Assembly (NCBI GenBank): GCA_027484445.1
Contig: JAIXSY010000055.1
Span: forward strand, 1-64,000
Length of the DNA stretch: 64,000 bases
Reading direction: 5' to 3'
From: Verrucomicrobiaceae bacterium
Lineage (GTDB): Bacteria; Verrucomicrobiota; Verrucomicrobiia; Verrucomicrobiales; Verrucomicrobiaceae
Under the pieces are notes generated by a model. It worked only from the letters and a program-made list of their open reading frames with translations, was not told where the DNA came from and searched no databases. The translations under genes and the position numbers were made by a program. This document shows, piece by piece, positions 7,547 through 16,795 of this stretch. Every line of letters starts with the position of its first letter. Position 1 is the first letter of the stretch.

Positions 7547-8884
7547 ATGAAAATGCATCCCCTCTGCACTGGCGAACACGGCCACTTCTTGACAGCGACC
7601 CAGGGTCGGCGCGACTTCCTGCAAGTCGGTGCCCTCGCCGGGCTCGGCATCACCCTTCCCCAGCTCATGAAGCTGCAGGCCGCCCAGCTCGCCATGCCGG
7701 AGGTGGGCACCTTCAAGCCCATCGCCAGCTCCATCATCCACATCTACCTGCCTGGCGGCATGGCCCAACACGAGTCCTGGGACCCCAAGCCTTTTGCCAG
7801 CGCTGATTACCGCGGCCCCTTCAGTCCCGTGAAAGGCGTGACGGGAGAGTATGTGGGCGAGAAGTTCCAAAACAGCGCCAAGATCCTGGACAAGATCACC
7901 CTGATCCGCTCGGTGACCCATGGCGAAGCGGCGCACGAGCGTGGCACCCACAACATGTTCACCGGCTATCGCCCTAGCCCCGCGATCAAGTTCCCCAGCT
8001 TCGGCTCCATCATCTCCCACGAACTCGGCAGCCGGAATAACCTGCCGCCCTACGTCGCCGTCCCAGGCGTGTTTGCCCCCGACCAGGGCAGCGGCTACAT
8101 GAGCAGCGCCTACGGCCCCTTTGCGCTCGGCAGCGATCCAGCGGACAAAGGCTTCACCGTGCGTGATCTTGCGACGCCAAAGGATGTGGATGACAAGCGC
8201 TTCGAACGCCGCCGCAGCCTTCTCGCCGCCGTGGACGAGCACTTCCGCACCGCAGAAAAATCCGACGCACTCGCCGCGATGGACAGCTTCTACAGCGCCG
8301 CCTACAGCCTGATCAGCTCCAGCCAAGCCCGCGAAGCCTTTAACCTCAATGCCGAACCCGACAAGCTGCGCGACGAATATGGCCGCCACAGCGCCGGACA
8401 GCGTTTCTTGCTGGCACGACGCCTCGTCGAGGCAGGCGTGCGCATGGTCTCCGTGAACTATGGCAGCTGGGACCATCACAGCAACATCAAGGGCTCCTTC
8501 GAAAGCCAAGCGCCCGCCTTTGATCAGGCCTTTGCCCGCCTCATCCGGGACCTGGATGAGCGTGGCATGCTCTCCACCACCCTCGTGCTCGTCAGCTCTG
8601 AATTTGGCCGTACGCCCAAAATCAACAGCACCAACGGACGCGACCACTACCCGCGGGTGTTTTCCATCGCCATGGCAGGTGGTGGGGTGAAGCAAGGCCA
8701 CGTCCATGGCCAATCCGATGCCCTCGGAGCCGAGCCCAGCGAGAGCCCTGTCGGTCCCGAAGACCTGGCCAAGACCCTGTACCGGCTGCTCGGCATCAAC
8801 GCCGAAAAGCGCCTCGTCCTCGAAGGCGTGCGCCCCATCGACATCGTCAACGGCGGTCGTATCCTCAACGAGATCATCGCCTGA
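7547..8884 (+). CDS. DUF1501 family Tat-exported protein
   Basis: 445 residues. A twin-arginine motif (GRRDFLQVG, Arg21-22) followed by a hydrophobic stretch predicts export folded through Tat. The rest has the sulfatase/alkaline-phosphatase-like features of DUF1501: PGGMAQHESWDPK, HERGTHNMFTGYRPS, VSSEFGRTPK, and GRDHYPRVFS near the C-terminus with metal-ligand-like Asp/His residues. The enzymatic activity of the family is unknown. In Planctomycetes and Verrucomicrobia it usually sits beside a DUF1549/DUF1553 cytochrome protein; here its neighbour is a free cytochrome domain, and the DUF1549/DUF1553 protein is 31 kb away. A fully open antisense frame (7409-8992) is a composition artefact. 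Confidence 0.9.
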   Translation: MKMHPLCTGEHGHFLTATQGRRDFLQVGALAGLGITLPQLMKLQAAQLAMPEVGTFKPIASSIIHIYLPGGMAQHESWDPKPFASADYRGPFSPVKGVTGEYVGEKFQNSAKILDKITLIRSVTHGEAAHERGTHNMFTGYRPSPAIKFPSFGSIISHELGSRNNLPPYVAVPGVFAPDQGSGYMSSAYGPFALGSDPADKGFTVRDLATPKDVDDKRFERRRSLLAAVDEHFRTAEKSDALAAMDSFYSAAYSLISSSQAREAFNLNAEPDKLRDEYGRHSAGQRFLLARRLVEAGVRMVSVNYGSWDHHSNIKGSFESQAPAFDQAFARLIRDLDERGMLSTTLVLVSSEFGRTPKINSTNGRDHYPRVFSIAMAGGGVKQGHVHGQSDALGAEPSESPVGPEDLAKTLYRLLGINAEKRLVLEGVRPIDIVNGGRILNEIIA

Positions 8885-8897
8885 TTCCCCCGCAGTA

Positions 8898-8919
8898 AAA
8901 CGAACTTCCAAGTTCGTTT
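8898..8919. terminator. palindromic hairpin, probable terminator
   Basis: AAACGAACTT, CC, AAGTTCGTTT: a perfect 10-bp stem with a two-base centre, 14 bp after the DUF1501 stop. The T-run is short (TTTC), so it is either a weak bidirectional terminator between convergent genes or a binding site. Confidence 0.5.
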
Positions 8920-9001
8920 CTCCTGCCCTGTAGGCACGACCACGTTTCTCGCTCCTCTCACGAACGGTCAGGTTCACGCCCCTTACCGCCACGCAGAGCG
9001 C

Positions 9002-10066
9002 TCAGCCCTCGGGCGGCACCGGTGCGCCGCGGTAGATCCCATCCCACCAACCTCGGCCCACATAGGGCTGCGCAGCTTCCGTCTCCACCCGCAAGTAGCG
9101 GCCCAACTTCGTCAGCCGCACCCGCACAGGCGGACGCTTCACCACGGCCTCCATGTCACTGTAGGTGAATTCCGCCGTGAGCTCGCCATCCTTGCCTGCC
9201 TTCACCTGATCCGCAGGCACAGTACCCTCCAGGAAAGAGGCCTCCACCCCTGGCTCACGCGCCGAGGTCAGTGTCGCTCGCAGCCGACCCTCCTTGCTCT
9301 GGCGCAGGCTCACGTGGCCACCGCCCAGGTCATCGTACTCCCCATCCCAGCCCAGGCCCGTCTTCGGATCAGGCAGACCTTCGACAAACGAATAACCCCG
9401 CGCCGTGGCCTGCGCCATCGCCAGCCAGACCTGAGCCGTCGGCTCTGCCGACTTCACTTCAGCGGACTTCGAGGGGCCTGAGGTCGAGGAGCCCACCGGG
9501 CCTGCCCCCAGATCCACCCAGCGCTGACGCAGCCCAGGCCACTCCTCACGCCACCGGCTCAGCGCCGCACGATCTCCTGGTGCCCAGGTCTTGGTCGCGG
9601 CTTTCAAGGAAGCGATCAGTCGCTCGTTCGCCGCCTGAAATTCCTTCTTCGCCAACTGTGCCGCCTTTGTCTCACTGACACGGCGATAGGTGCCATTGAT
9701 GCCCGCATCCTGCAGCTGCTTCTGCCCCGGCTTGTAGTCCACCACCACCCGGCTCTCACTGATCTCCGCGAGGAAAAACGTGCCACGATCCTCTCCTTCC
9801 CCGACCAGACGCGCAAAGCTCAAGACCTTGTCCTGACGGGTGCCGAACCCTTCCCACGTGGCCATCGAGCCAGGGTCCCAGGCAAAGCGGACGACCACCC
9901 GCGTGTTGCCGCCCTCCGCCTGGGTGAGCGTCAGGTAGCGCATCGACGACTCTTCGAGAAACAAACGAGGCCCAGCCTCTGCGGGAGGCGCTGCGGGCAG
10001 CTTCGTCGCGACCAGCCAAAGTGCCACCGCCGCAGCTAGAAAGAGAGGAAGTCGATGCCGAGCCAT
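9002..10066 (-). CDS. secreted hypothetical protein
   Basis: 354 residues from ATG 10066, preferred over ATG 10081 because it starts cleanly with an export signal (MARHRLPLFLAAAVALWLVA, cleavage near AAP). The mature part alternates short beta-like stretches; a central helical segment (AAQLAKKEFQAANERLIASL) is followed by a Ser/Lys linker and a C-terminal beta-rich region with DLGGGHVSLRQ and VRVRLTKLGRYLRVE. I do not recognise the family. It is divergent from a sulfatase gene with about 70 bp between starts, so the two may be coordinately controlled. Convergent with DUF1501. Confidence 0.7.
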   Translation of the reverse strand: MARHRLPLFLAAAVALWLVATKLPAAPPAEAGPRLFLEESSMRYLTLTQAEGGNTRVVVRFAWDPGSMATWEGFGTRQDKVLSFARLVGEGEDRGTFFLAEISESRVVVDYKPGQKQLQDAGINGTYRRVSETKAAQLAKKEFQAANERLIASLKAATKTWAPGDRAALSRWREEWPGLRQRWVDLGAGPVGSSTSGPSKSAEVKSAEPTAQVWLAMAQATARGYSFVEGLPDPKTGLGWDGEYDDLGGGHVSLRQSKEGRLRATLTSAREPGVEASFLEGTVPADQVKAGKDGELTAEFTYSDMEAVVKRPPVRVRLTKLGRYLRVETEAAQPYVGRGWWDGIYRGAPVPPEG

Positions 10067-10137
10067 GCCCCAGCTTGGCACAGCCGCCCCCTATGTCGCT
10101 AGAATTCTTCTCTGGCAAATGAGGCGCAACAGTCGGG

Positions 10138-11580
10138 TTGAAGGGGACGTTCAGGGCGGGCGTGAAATTTCCTGCCTTTCCTTTTCTCCTTGGCCTGTGG
10201 TTCTTGGGTGCCTTGCAGGCGGTGGAGCTGCGGCCAAATGTGGTGATCGTTTTGGCCGATGACCTAGGCTATGGTGACCTAGGCTGCTACGGGCATCCGA
10301 CCTTCAAGACGCCACGCCTGGACCAGATGGCGGCGCAGGGCGCGCGGATGACGCAGTTCAACACACCTGCGCCTTTTTGCGCGCCGACTCGGGCCGCTTT
10401 GCTGACGGGAAGACAGCCGTTTCGCTGTGGCATGACGCAGAACCCAGCTCCCGATGGCGGGCCTGAGGCGAATGCGCTGGCCCTGCCGGAGGGGGAAATC
10501 TTGCTGCCGGAGGTGCTGAAGCAGGCAGGCTATGCCACGGCGCTGATCGGCAAATGGCACCTGGGGCACCTGCCGGGTCGGCTGCCCACGGACCGTGGCT
10601 TTGACGAATACTACGGCATCCCCTACTCGAACGACATGCGCCCGGTGCAGGTGCTGGAGGGCACCCAAGTGGTGGAATATCCGGTGGTGCAGGCTACGCT
10701 GACGACTCGCTACACGCAGCGGGCTCTGGACTTCATCCGCCGACATCGTGACCGTCCGTTTTTCCTAGAGCTGGCAGAGGCCATGCCGCACAAGCCGCTG
10801 GCAGCCCCCGAGAGGCATTACCAAAAAAGTGGCTCAGGGCTGTATGGCGATGCGCTGGCCGATCTGGATGAAAGCGTGGGCCGGGTGCTGGATGCGCTGA
10901 AGGAGCTGGGGCTGGAGGAGCGCACGCTGGTGCTCTTCACCAGTGACAATGGCGCGTGGTTCGGGGGCAGTTGCGGCGGGCTGCGTGGCATGAAGGGCAC
11001 GAGCTACGAGGGTGGCTACCGCGTGCCCATGATCGCCCGCTGGCCAGGTCGCATCCCTGCCGGTCAGGTCTCTGCGGAGCTGGGGGTGATGATGGACCTT
11101 TTCGCCACGGTGCTGGAGGCGACAGGCACGCGGATGCCTGACGATCGTGTCCTGGATGGGCGCAGCCTGCTGCCCGTGCTGAGCCAGGGAGCCCGATCTG
11201 CCCACCGGTATGTCTTGGGCCACAAGGGGTCCAAGCTGGCCACCATCCGCGATGCGCGCTGGAAGCTGCATGTGCTACCTGCGGCAGAGATGAAGCTGAA
11301 AGCGGGGCCGGAGGGCCGCTGGCTAGACCCACGGGCCCCTGATGGTGTGACGATCTTGGCTCCATTTGAGCAGTACAATCTGGATCGCCATCCGGGTCTA
11401 ACCACCGGTGTGGCACCGGCCGCGATGCAGCTTTTTGACCTGCAAACGGACCCCGGCGAGCAGCAGGACGTGGCTGCGGGTCACCCCGATGTGGTGAAGC
11501 GACTCCGGGCAGCCTTTGATGAGGTAAACCGCGACGTGCCAGAACTGCCGGAAGTGAAGCGCACGCCCTACGCGCGCTGA
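10138..11580 (+). CDS. arylsulfatase-type sulfatase (FGly type), secreted
   Basis: 480 residues counted from TTG 10138; GTG 10162 is an equally good start that shortens the n-region of the signal peptide (cleavage near LQA-VEL). The sulfatase signature is complete: metal-binding DD at 41-42 (VLADDLGYGD), CAPTR with Cys81 as the formylglycine precursor, GKWHLGH, and FTSDNGAWFGGS for the C-terminal metal Asp-Asn. It should hydrolyse sulfate esters outside the cytoplasm, with unknown substrate. It overlaps the convergent glycosyltransferase-fusion gene by 13 bp. One of three sulfatases in the window; no gene for the canonical FGly-generating enzyme is visible here. Confidence 0.92.
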   Translation: MKGTFRAGVKFPAFPFLLGLWFLGALQAVELRPNVVIVLADDLGYGDLGCYGHPTFKTPRLDQMAAQGARMTQFNTPAPFCAPTRAALLTGRQPFRCGMTQNPAPDGGPEANALALPEGEILLPEVLKQAGYATALIGKWHLGHLPGRLPTDRGFDEYYGIPYSNDMRPVQVLEGTQVVEYPVVQATLTTRYTQRALDFIRRHRDRPFFLELAEAMPHKPLAAPERHYQKSGSGLYGDALADLDESVGRVLDALKELGLEERTLVLFTSDNGAWFGGSCGGLRGMKGTSYEGGYRVPMIARWPGRIPAGQVSAELGVMMDLFATVLEATGTRMPDDRVLDGRSLLPVLSQGARSAHRYVLGHKGSKLATIRDARWKLHVLPAAEMKLKAGPEGRWLDPRAPDGVTILAPFEQYNLDRHPGLTTGVAPAAMQLFDLQTDPGEQQDVAAGHPDVVKRLRAAFDEVNRDVPELPEVKRTPYAR

Positions 11581-14021
11581 GGGCTGAGCCCAACCTGAGC
11601 AGCGATGCGATCCAGCCAGCGGCCGCAGCGCCATCTTTCCAGCAGCCAGCCGAAGAGAATCGGCACGGATGCCCAGGGCCAGACGATGACGAGACAGGCA
11701 GCGAGCCCAAGCCATCCGAGAGGCAGTCGAGCCCCGAGCCGGACGCGTGTGAGACGACGGTGCTGACCGTGCTCCTCCGTGACGGTGATGAGCTCGTAGC
11801 GCCCCCAGCACCCGACCTGCCAGGCGAGATCATAGGCTTGCCAACCATCATCGACTAAGACGTGGGCTGTCTGCTGCTGACGGAGGTTTTCCTCCGCCTG
11901 CTGCAGCCAAACCTCGCGGCCAAGACCGTGCTCACTCCAAAAGGCACGCTCCACGGTGGGAAGAGGAAGCCATGGGAAAACCCAAGCCCGAGTGGCAGGG
12001 CGGGCCTGAGCTGAGAGATCCGGCATGATCCCCAGGCGCACCATTCCCTGGAGGTGTGCCCACCCCCGCACCCAAGGCTGCAGGAAGCAGAGGAGAAACA
12101 AGCCCAACTCTCCACGCCACCCGAGGGGATAGGGCCTGCGCCCTCGCTGACGCCACAGTCGCCAAGCCGGCACCACGGCTAGGCAGGGCAGCCCTGCCAA
12201 CCCCAGCAGCTGCTGGGTGAGGCTTGCGAAGAGGATGAGACCGAAGCTGCCTGTGAGCAGCACGGGCAGACTGCCCCTGCCCTGGGTCTGCTGGTAGATG
12301 CCCTGAAACGGCGCAGTGCCCTGCGGGCCGTGGAAAATGCGCGCGGCGCTGAGATCGGTCAGCCAGCCGTTCTCGCCATAAATCGCGCCCGCCCAACGCG
12401 CCCCACCGGTAAGACCAAAACGGCCCGGATGATCGCGACGCAGCAGCGCCTCAGCCTCGCCATAACCGCGCTGCTGGCGCAGGTAAGCGCCCAGCGTACG
12501 CCGCCGATGGTGCCAAACCATGGCCCCTGGCACGAATCGAAGCTGACCGCCCGCCTCACGCAATCGCCAGCAGACATCCACGTCATCGCCAGCAGTCTGG
12601 TAGTGCTCGCGGAAGCCGCCGATGGCCTTCAGTGCCTCGCGCCGAATGGCCAAATTGCAGCCGGGCAGGTGCTCCGCCTGCACATCGTCCAGCATGACCT
12701 GCGCCGGTGCCCCTGGTGCCGCCGCCACGATGGCCTCCATGGGCCCCCGCGGTGGGGGCGGCACGTTCGGCCCCCCACAAGCGACCGCTGGGGAATCCGT
12801 AAAGCCAAGCAGCAATCTCGCCAGCCAGTCCTCATCCGCGATGCAGTCGTCATCAGTGTAGGCGATGATCTCACCGCGGGTCTCTGCTAGACCTCGATTC
12901 CGCGCAGCGCTGAGTCCTGCGTGCTCCTGGCGGAGATAACGCACACCCGAAAATGCCGAAACGAGCGTGGCGAGGTCTTGCTCAGAGCCATCGTCCACCA
13001 CGAGGATTTCCAACGCAGGATGATTCTGCACGAGCAGCGACTGCAAGCAAGCTGCAAGCGTGGCCTGCCCCTCGTAAGTGCAGACGACGACGGAGACGCT
13101 GGGCATGGAAGTCCGAGCGGTGCTGCCCACCAGCTGCACCCAGGCTGCGGGCCGCGGTCGGCGCTGCGCATCCACCAATCCGAACTGCCAATCCAGCACC
13201 GATTGCCCCCCCCGGAACCATTCATCCGTGAAGCTGAACCAAAATGTAGCCGCCACCGCCTGCGCCCGGCATTCCTCTTCAAACCAAAGCCGCGCCTCAG
13301 CCTGAGCAGCTGCGCCGTGGCGGAGATGATCCAGGCCAAACTCCGTGATGACCAGGGGTCGATCGCCAGCCAGATGATGCAGCTTGGAAAGCATGGCCGC
13401 GAAGCTTTCGCGATGCTCCAGGAAAAGATTCACCGCGAGAAAATCTGCATTCCGCGGCACCAAGTAACCGGTGCTGGGGTAGGTGGCGTAGCTGAACAAA
13501 CGATCCGGTGCATGACTCCGCCCCAGGGCGATCAGTTCCTCCAAAAAAGCCTGAGTCCGAGCTGGACCGAGCCAGCGCACCAGGGTCTTTTCAATCTCAT
13601 TGCCGACGAAAAAAGCCGCGATGGCCGGATGCTGCCCCAGGGCCTGCGTGACCTGCTGCACCGCTGCCCTGGCCGCACGCCGCAGAGACCGAGAGCGCAA
13701 AAAATCCACGTGATCTGTCCATGGAATGCTGACCCACAGGCGCAGGTCGAGCCGCAGGGCCTCCCGCAGCAGATGGGGAGAAGGGGCGTGATAGACCCGG
13801 AGTGCCTGAAATCCCATCTGCACCAGGGTCTCCAGATCCGCCGTGAGCTGGGCCGGTTTAGGGAAACTTTCCCCGGTCGCATTGGGCTGAAAAGGCCCGT
13901 AGGTCACCCCACGCGGCAGCACCTTTTGCCCCTTTTGGCAAAAAAACTTTCCAGCAACGCGCTCGGACTCTGGACCTGCATCTCGCCGAGAAGCGGTGGA
14001 GTCGAAAAAAGGCGCGGGCAT
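11568..14021 (-). CDS. glycosidase-like TIM barrel fused to family-2 glycosyltransferase
   Basis: 817 residues from ATG 14021 (an earlier ATG at 14126 would run close to the divergent prs gene and adds unlikely sequence). Residues about 35-295 resemble a clan GH-A barrel: RGVTYGPFQPN, then FFVGNEIEK with a putative acid/base Glu142, and VITEFGLDH with a putative nucleophile Glu227. Residues about 305-530 are a GT2 domain: VVVCTYEG, VVDDGS, TDDDCIADEDWL and a WRLREAGG segment. The C-terminal part has hydrophobic segments typical of membrane-bound GT2 enzymes, plus a tail region. Such proteins probably build or remodel an envelope polysaccharide. The substrate is unknown, and the linkage of a hydrolase-like and a transferase domain is unusual. 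Confidence 0.85.
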   Translation of the reverse strand: MPAPFFDSTASRRDAGPESERVAGKFFCQKGQKVLPRGVTYGPFQPNATGESFPKPAQLTADLETLVQMGFQALRVYHAPSPHLLREALRLDLRLWVSIPWTDHVDFLRSRSLRRAARAAVQQVTQALGQHPAIAAFFVGNEIEKTLVRWLGPARTQAFLEELIALGRSHAPDRLFSYATYPSTGYLVPRNADFLAVNLFLEHRESFAAMLSKLHHLAGDRPLVITEFGLDHLRHGAAAQAEARLWFEEECRAQAVAATFWFSFTDEWFRGGQSVLDWQFGLVDAQRRPRPAAWVQLVGSTARTSMPSVSVVVCTYEGQATLAACLQSLLVQNHPALEILVVDDGSEQDLATLVSAFSGVRYLRQEHAGLSAARNRGLAETRGEIIAYTDDDCIADEDWLARLLLGFTDSPAVACGGPNVPPPPRGPMEAIVAAAPGAPAQVMLDDVQAEHLPGCNLAIRREALKAIGGFREHYQTAGDDVDVCWRLREAGGQLRFVPGAMVWHHRRRTLGAYLRQQRGYGEAEALLRRDHPGRFGLTGGARWAGAIYGENGWLTDLSAARIFHGPQGTAPFQGIYQQTQGRGSLPVLLTGSFGLILFASLTQQLLGLAGLPCLAVVPAWRLWRQRGRRPYPLGWRGELGLFLLCFLQPWVRGWAHLQGMVRLGIMPDLSAQARPATRAWVFPWLPLPTVERAFWSEHGLGREVWLQQAEENLRQQQTAHVLVDDGWQAYDLAWQVGCWGRYELITVTEEHGQHRRLTRVRLGARLPLGWLGLAACLVIVWPWASVPILFGWLLERWRCGRWLDRIAAQVGLSPQRA

Positions 14022-14144
14022 GAGAGGGTGAAAATGGGCGTTGAAGACAAGCTCTGGAAATCGCCGGACGCAAGATGCAGAGCGCTGGTTGATTTCTGTG
14101 ACGAAAGCGCCAATCTCGCCGCCCACTCCCGGCCCTCATCCCTC

Positions 14145-15077
14145 ATGATTGACTCTTTCAAGGTCCTCAGCGGCAGCGCGCACCCCGCCCTGGCGCAGCT
14201 CATCTGCAAGAACCTCGGCATCAACCTCTGCGCTGCTGAACTGACCACCTTCCCAGACGGGGAGACGTTCGTTCAGATCCAAGAGAACATCCGTGGTCGT
14301 GACATCTTCATCGTGCAGCCCACCTGCCCACCGACGAATCAAAACCTGATGGAACTGCTCATCATGGTGGATGCCGTGCGGCGCGCGAGCGCGGCACGCA
14401 TCACTGCCGTGCTGCCCTTTTTCGGGTATGCGCGCCAGGACCGCAAAGACCGCCCACGCGTGCCCATTACGGCCAAATTGGTTGCCAACCTACTCGCCGC
14501 CTCTGGCGTGAACCGTGTTCTCACCGTGGATCTGCACGCCGGACAGATTCAGGGCTTCTTTGACATCCCCGTGGATCATCTCTACGCCGGCCCTGTGCTG
14601 ATCAAGGCGATCAAGGAACGCAACATCCCTGACCTCGTCGTCGTCTCCCCAGACGTCGGCGGCATCAAAATGACCCATGCCTATGCCAAGGCCCTGAAAG
14701 CCCCCATGGCCATCGTAGCGAAAAATCGTGTCAGTGCCGATGAAGTCGAGGCCCTGAATGTCATCGGTGATGTGAAGGACAAAAATGTGCTGCTCGTGGA
14801 TGACCTCACCGAAACCGCAGGCACCCTGACCGCCGCTGCGGATCTGCTCATGAAGCATGGCGCGAAGAACATCTACGCAGGCGTTTCCCACGGTGTGCTG
14901 GGTGAGAAAGGCCGCAGCCGCATCGCCAAATCTCCAATCATCGAGCTCTTCGCCACCAACTCTGTGCCTCAAGCTCATGGGGACAAAGTGACCGCTCTCG
15001 ACATCTCAGGATTGCTCGCCAAGGCCATCCAAAGAATCCATAACGACGAGTCTGTCACTTCTCTCTTTGACATCTGA
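14145..15077 (+). CDS. prs: ribose-phosphate pyrophosphokinase
   Basis: 310 residues, the usual length, from ATG 14145; the long in-frame extension upstream is antisense to the GT fusion and not real. It makes PRPP from ribose 5-phosphate and ATP for nucleotide, His and Trp synthesis. Visible motifs are FPDGETFVQIQENIRG, the flexible-loop segment YARQDRKDRPRVPITAKL, and the PRPP loop VLLVDDLTETAGTL. The PRPP loop differs from the common VDDMIDTAGT but keeps the acidic pair and TAGT. It is the first gene of a plus-strand housekeeping cluster with rplY, pth and rpsF, a conserved order in many bacteria. Confidence 0.95.
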   Translation: MIDSFKVLSGSAHPALAQLICKNLGINLCAAELTTFPDGETFVQIQENIRGRDIFIVQPTCPPTNQNLMELLIMVDAVRRASAARITAVLPFFGYARQDRKDRPRVPITAKLVANLLAASGVNRVLTVDLHAGQIQGFFDIPVDHLYAGPVLIKAIKERNIPDLVVVSPDVGGIKMTHAYAKALKAPMAIVAKNRVSADEVEALNVIGDVKDKNVLLVDDLTETAGTLTAAADLLMKHGAKNIYAGVSHGVLGEKGRSRIAKSPIIELFATNSVPQAHGDKVTALDISGLLAKAIQRIHNDESVTSLFDI

Positions 15078-15142
15078 GACGGGTCATGTAGTCTCGCGCC
15101 CCTTTTTCCCACCCCCGAACTGTTCACAAGAACGATACCACC

Positions 15143-15796
15143 ATGGCCAAAATCCTCGACCTCGTCGCTCAACCCCGCACCGCAGCCGGCACCGGCGCCG
15201 TCAATCGTCTGCGCAAGTCTGGCGTGACTCCAGCTGTCGTTTATGGCCGCAAAGTCGCTCCCCTGAACGTTCAGGTGGACACCAAAATCTTCACGAAGAT
15301 TCTGCAAGGCAGCGCCTCGGACAACATCCTCGTCAGCCTCAAACTTGATAGCGGAGAACAACTCGCGCTCGTCCAAGAAGTGCAGCACGACCACCTGAAG
15401 GGCGGCATTTCTCACATCGACTTCCACGCGATCGCGATGGATGAAGAAATCCACGCTGAAGTGCCGGTGGAACTCATCGGTGAGTCCCCTGGCGTGAAGC
15501 TGGGTGGTCTGGTCGAAGCCATTCACCACACCCTCGAAGTTCGCTGCTTGCCCAAGGATCTTCCAGAACAAATCACGGTTGACGTTACTACCCTTGAGCT
15601 CGGCAAGGCCATTCACGTCGGTGAAATCTCCTTCCCTGCGGGTGTCCGTCCGAAACTCGCCGCTGACGTCGTCGTCATCGTGTGCGAAGAACCCAAGGTG
15701 GACGCTGAGCCTGAGCCAGCTGCCGCTGCGGCTCCTGCCAAAGGTGCCGCTGCTAAAGCCCCTGCGGCTGCGGCCAAGCCCGCCGCTAAGAAGTAA
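15143..15796 (+). CDS. rplY: 50S ribosomal protein L25/general stress protein Ctc
   Basis: 217 residues: an N-terminal L25 5S-rRNA-binding domain (about 1-95, with KSGVTPAVVYGRK) plus a C-terminal TL5/Ctc domain (about 96-185), then an Ala/Pro/Lys-rich tail (185-217). The long Ctc form is normal outside gammaproteobacteria. It binds 5S rRNA in the central protuberance. It starts 65 bp after prs and ends 33 bp before pth, so it is probably within the same transcript. Confidence 0.95.
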   Translation: MAKILDLVAQPRTAAGTGAVNRLRKSGVTPAVVYGRKVAPLNVQVDTKIFTKILQGSASDNILVSLKLDSGEQLALVQEVQHDHLKGGISHIDFHAIAMDEEIHAEVPVELIGESPGVKLGGLVEAIHHTLEVRCLPKDLPEQITVDVTTLELGKAIHVGEISFPAGVRPKLAADVVVIVCEEPKVDAEPEPAAAAAPAKGAAAKAPAAAAKPAAKK

Positions 15797-15829
15797 TTTT
15801 GACTTCCAGAACGCCTCAAGTCGTCCCAC

Positions 15830-16447
15830 GTGCCCGCTGAAGCTACATCCCAGCCAGAAGCGGGCAGCCTGAAACCCAGACTGATCATCGGACTCGGCAA
15901 CCCAGGAAAAGACTACCGCGACACCCGACATAACATAGGATTCATGGTTGTTGATGAATTAGCCAGGCGCATGGATGCCGCTTTCCAAGAGGAAAAGCGG
16001 CATCATGGTCTTTTGGCCAAGTTCTCGGGAGGCTGGCTCCTGAAGCCACAAACCTACATGAACGATTCGGGGCGCAGCGTGCGCTCTGTCGCTGATTATT
16101 ACAAGATCACCACGCACGAGACCCTGACTGTCTATGATGATGTGGATTTGCCTCTCGGAAGCCTGCGGATTCGTCTGAAAGGTTCAGCTGGTGGCCACAA
16201 CGGCATCAAGTCCATGATTCAAAGCCTGGGCACGATGGAATTTCCCAGGCTGAAGCTCGGCATCGCCGCGATGAGTGGCAGACCTGATGGCAAGCGTCTC
16301 GTCAACCATGTGCTTGGCACTTTTTCGGATGAGGAAAAGCCTACCCTGGCTTTGGTCGTCCAAACCGCTGCAGATGCCATCATGCACAGCCTCAGCGCAG
16401 GTCTTGAGGCGGCCATGAATCGCTTCAACCGCCCTGTATCCGTCTGA
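15830..16447 (+). CDS. pth: peptidyl-tRNA hydrolase
   Basis: 205 residues. It recycles peptidyl-tRNA by cleaving the ester bond. Motifs are GLGNPGKDYRDTRHNIGF (with the catalytic His34 and substrate Asn), PQTYMNDSG, and GGHNGIKS. The start is a GTG at 15830, giving a short Pro/Glu-rich leader before the conserved core; no ATG is available before the core. It lies between rplY and rpsF, a common arrangement. Confidence 0.95.
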   Translation: MPAEATSQPEAGSLKPRLIIGLGNPGKDYRDTRHNIGFMVVDELARRMDAAFQEEKRHHGLLAKFSGGWLLKPQTYMNDSGRSVRSVADYYKITTHETLTVYDDVDLPLGSLRIRLKGSAGGHNGIKSMIQSLGTMEFPRLKLGIAAMSGRPDGKRLVNHVLGTFSDEEKPTLALVVQTAADAIMHSLSAGLEAAMNRFNRPVSV

Positions 16448-16485
16448 TTTTTTACCCCAAACCGCAACCAACGCCCCCTACCCCC

Positions 16486-16770
16486 ATGAAACGCAACTAC
16501 GAAGCCCTGATCGTCCTCGACCTCAAAGGTAAGGAAGAAACGGTCGAAACCCTGGTCAACAACATCGGCAGTGAATTCGAGAAAGCTGGCGTGAAACTCG
16601 AGCAAATCGACCAACTCGGTAAGCGCGACTTCCCTTACAGCCCCCGTCACGTCACGAGCGGCTACTTTGTGAAGTATCACCTCAGCGCAGACAGTGGCTC
16701 TCTCGACAGCGCACGCGCCAAGCTGAAGCTGAACGACAGCGTCTATCAGCAGTATTATCAGCGCGCCTGA
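16486..16770 (+). CDS. rpsF: 30S ribosomal protein S6
   Basis: 94 residues, normal length. It starts MKRNYEALIVLD and contains the LGKRDFPYSPRHVTSGYFVKY region typical of S6, which pairs with S18 on the platform. It begins 38 bp after pth and is followed directly by a strong terminator. The usual downstream partners ssb, rpsR and rplI are absent, so they must be elsewhere in the genome. Confidence 0.95.
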   Translation: MKRNYEALIVLDLKGKEETVETLVNNIGSEFEKAGVKLEQIDQLGKRDFPYSPRHVTSGYFVKYHLSADSGSLDSARAKLKLNDSVYQQYYQRA

Positions 16771-16795
16771 TCGTCCCCCAAAGGATTCGTTTTTC

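Noticed and set aside
7409..8992. 527-codon minus-strand open frame over DUF1501
   Set aside because: Antisense to a gene with clear DUF1501 motifs and Tat signal; composition artefact.
12921..14144. Long N-terminal extension of the prs frame
   Set aside because: It is antisense to the GT2 fusion, and prs has its normal length from ATG 14145.
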